Source: UMGS1387 sp045646465 (lineage in GTDB: Bacteria > Bacillota > Clostridia > Oscillospirales > CAG-382). Taken from it: 58,108 bases of DNA. The stretch spans positions 1 through 58,108 of the forward strand of contig JAZRKT010000114.1 of NCBI GenBank assembly GCA_045646465.1, in the 5' to 3' direction. The notes beneath the pieces are model-generated. The model did not search any database. It had not been told where the DNA came from and worked only from the letters and a program-made list of their open reading frames with translations. Shown here piece after piece: positions 57,817-58,108 of this stretch (position 1 is the stretch's first letter; the number at the start of each line of letters is the position of its first letter). A program made the translations under genes and the position numbers.

Positions 57817-58108
57817 TGTTCATAACTTCATACACGTCGCCAACACTCATCAACATGGTGCGAGTGTTCATAACGTGTAAAACTCGGACGCGAGAACAAA
57901 AATACAAAATAAAAAAGAACCTCGTACGCGATAATGCGTGTCGAGGCTCTCGACTGATCTGTGACGGGACGCATACGCTTCGCGTCTACACTGCTCAACG
58001 ACCGCTTTGCGGTCCCCGTTTCGCACCTTCTCACTAAAAAACAGCCGTAACAGGCTGTTTTTCTTGACGTTCGAAGCCCTCTTAGGCTTCAAGTCCCGCA
58101 TATACAAA
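57817..58108. repeat. Non-coding element dense in inverted repeats, extending past the window
   Basis: A 10-bp direct repeat TGTTCATAAC (57817-57826 and 57865-57874) brackets a two-tier palindrome (TACACGT/ACGTGTA outside AACACTC/GAGTGTT). Further right are CCTCG...CGAGG with inner ACGC/GCGT, GACGC/GCGTC, GACCGC-TTT-GCGGTC, a terminator-like hairpin and GAAGCC/GGCTTC. Short open frames cross it but overlap each other and follow the hairpins, so I do not call genes. It may be a mobile intergenic repeat or structured RNA. Confidence 0.5.
58036..58062. terminator. Terminator-like hairpin inside the right-edge element
   Basis: AAAAACAGCC pairs with GGCTGTTTTT around GTAACA. U-runs exist on both strands (TTTTT plus, TTTTTT minus), so it could end transcription from either side. 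Confidence 0.7.

Noticed and set aside
57868..58107. Short minus-strand reading frame (about 79 codons) at the right edge
   Set aside because: It runs through several perfect hairpins including a terminator, overlaps another frame of similar quality and has no SD; more likely a repeat element.
1..58108. CRISPR arrays, tRNA/rRNA genes, prophage or insertion sequences
   Set aside because: No regularly spaced repeats, cloverleaf-like sequences, integrase/transposase genes or IS-type terminal repeats were recognised by reading; small RNAs cannot be excluded without a search tool.

Overview
This window looks like chromosomal core sequence from a strictly anaerobic, fermentative Gram-positive bacterium of the class Clostridia, most likely Oscillospiraceae/Ruminococcaceae. 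This is a family-level inference; no rRNA gene is present. The evidence is a trimeric-type [FeFe] hydrogenase operon, rubrerythrin, acetate kinase, a biotin/Na+ decarboxylase operon, the Firmicutes cell-division run yggS-sepF-yggT-ylmH-divIVA-ileS, a YlmC/YmxH sporulation-family protein, a dgt-dnaG-rpoD macromolecular-synthesis operon, and SD-led genes with TTGACA/TATAAT-type promoters. Base composition looks moderate, roughly 40-45% GC by eye. No tRNA, rRNA, CRISPR array, prophage or insertion sequence was recognised.

Layout. (1) 1-6605, plus strand: a sensory-type [FeFe]-hydrogenase-like protein (cut by the window edge), DRTGG, PHP and GHKL-ATPase proteins, then hydrogenase subunits HndB-like, HndC/HydB-like and HydA, closed by a strong terminator. 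(2) 6645-11047, minus: rubrerythrin, murA and a YycH/YycI-like pair. (3) 11053-17045, minus: rimP-nusA-ylxR-ylxQ-infB-rbfA behind a clear promoter and a leader hairpin. (4) 17172-18816, minus: an HD-domain protein and a HAD-IIA phosphatase. (5) 18930-20862, plus: DUF1385 protein and prmC. (6) 20861-30430, minus: hflX, then dgt-dnaG-rpoD-mtnN-mrdA-DUF3810. (7) 30494-30830, plus: a YlmC/YmxH protein. (8) 30843-36039, minus: a five-gene biotin-dependent Na+ pump/carboxyltransferase operon. (9) 36025-51263, minus: a very long run from a promoter before cca through DMT transporter, miaA, an HlyD-like protein, yggS, sepF, yggT, ylmH, divIVA, ileS, lspA, an RluD-type synthase, a split transketolase and ackA; DUF1294 follows the ackA terminator. 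(10) 51281-54828, minus: a self-contained GntR/ABC-transporter unit with an obvious operator. (11) 54877-57792, plus: trkA-trkH. (12) 57817-58108: a non-coding stretch dense in inverted repeats.

How the genes work together. The hydrogenase, acetate kinase, transketolase and Na+ decarboxylase genes describe sugar fermentation with H2 and acetate output and an added sodium-motive step. Most of the rest is housekeeping: translation, tRNA maturation, replication priming, the primary sigma factor, peptidoglycan synthesis and septum placement.

The main oddities are an in-frame TGA at a conserved position of the transketolase N-terminal subunit; a carboxyltransferase operon with two different substrate-side subunits sharing one biotin carrier; a regulatory cassette attached to the hydrogenase, with no NuoE-like subunit in the operon; a YycH/YycI pair without its kinase; an AT-rich insertion in yggS; and the structured element at the right edge. 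I found no strong case for a wholly new defence or mobile system. The best candidates for undescribed biology are the hydrogenase regulatory cassette and the right-edge element.
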